This document shows, piece after piece, positions 8,008 through 8,056 of a stretch of 8,056 nt of DNA. The notes beneath the pieces are model-generated. The model saw only the letters and a list, made by a program, of their open reading frames with translations, was not told the DNA's origin and searched no databases. The stretch is from the NCBI RefSeq assembly GCF_937873925.1, contig NZ_CALNAT010000026.1, positions 1 to 8,056 on the forward strand, in the 5' to 3' direction. The translations under genes and the position numbers were made by a program. This stretch comes from an uncultured Proteiniphilum sp. GTDB lineage: Bacteria > Bacteroidota > Bacteroidia > Bacteroidales > Dysgonomonadaceae. Positions within the stretch are counted from its first letter, which is position 1. The number at the start of each line of letters is the position of its first letter.

Positions 8008-8056
8008 ATGCTAAAAAACATCTATTTACTCTTTATCTCCTTGATAATCTGCACAG
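8008..8056 (+). CDS. Start of a further exported protein, 3'-truncated by the window edge
   Basis: Sixteen codons are visible, reading MLKNIYLLFISLIICT. This is a short basic start followed by a hydrophobic run, as in a signal peptide; the Cys at residue 15 could belong to a lipobox, but the residues after it are mostly outside the window. The ATG lies 2 nt after the sulfatase stop, so the gene is in the same transcriptional unit. AGGA at 7999-8002, five bases before the ATG, is a plausible Shine-Dalgarno sequence, unusual among the genes here. The product cannot be identified from this fragment; in a PUL another glycoside hydrolase or sulfatase would be usual. Confidence 0.6.
   Translation, partial: MLKNIYLLFISLIICT

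Overview
The window is a stretch of a Bacteroidota polysaccharide utilisation locus (PUL). It has the hallmark SusC/SusD outer-membrane pair, A-rich translation starts with little Shine-Dalgarno character, secreted proteins with Bacteroidota-type signal peptides, and moderate-to-low GC. All genes lie on the + strand. The genus cannot be read from the sequence.

Layout: (1) positions 2-2749, a SusC-type TonB-dependent transporter whose 5' end lies outside the window; (2) positions 2762-4303, the complete SusD-type glycan-binding lipoprotein; (3) positions 4304-4416, the only sizeable intergenic gap, with a perfect 11-bp hairpin just after susD; (4) positions 4417-7290, a 957-residue secreted protein of unassigned family; (5) positions 7304-8005, a 233-residue sulfatase-family protein with a large in-frame internal deletion; (6) positions 8008-8056, the first 16 codons of another probably exported protein, cut by the window edge.

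How they work together (inference from the PUL paradigm): SusD captures an oligosaccharide at the cell surface and SusC imports it across the outer membrane with TonB energy. The 957-residue protein would cleave the glycan, and a sulfatase would remove sulfate esters, so the locus may derive from one aimed at a sulfated glycan. As present here, the sulfatase has lost its formylglycine motif and central catalytic region and should not be an active sulfatase.

The two items most worth attention are the 957-residue protein and the sulfatase. The first reads as a GH42/GH164-like three-domain hydrolase fused to a second, apparently metal-ligand-less xylose-isomerase-like TIM barrel. The second has a clean in-frame loss of roughly half its length. 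No RNA genes, CRISPR arrays, insertion sequences or tRNAs were seen.
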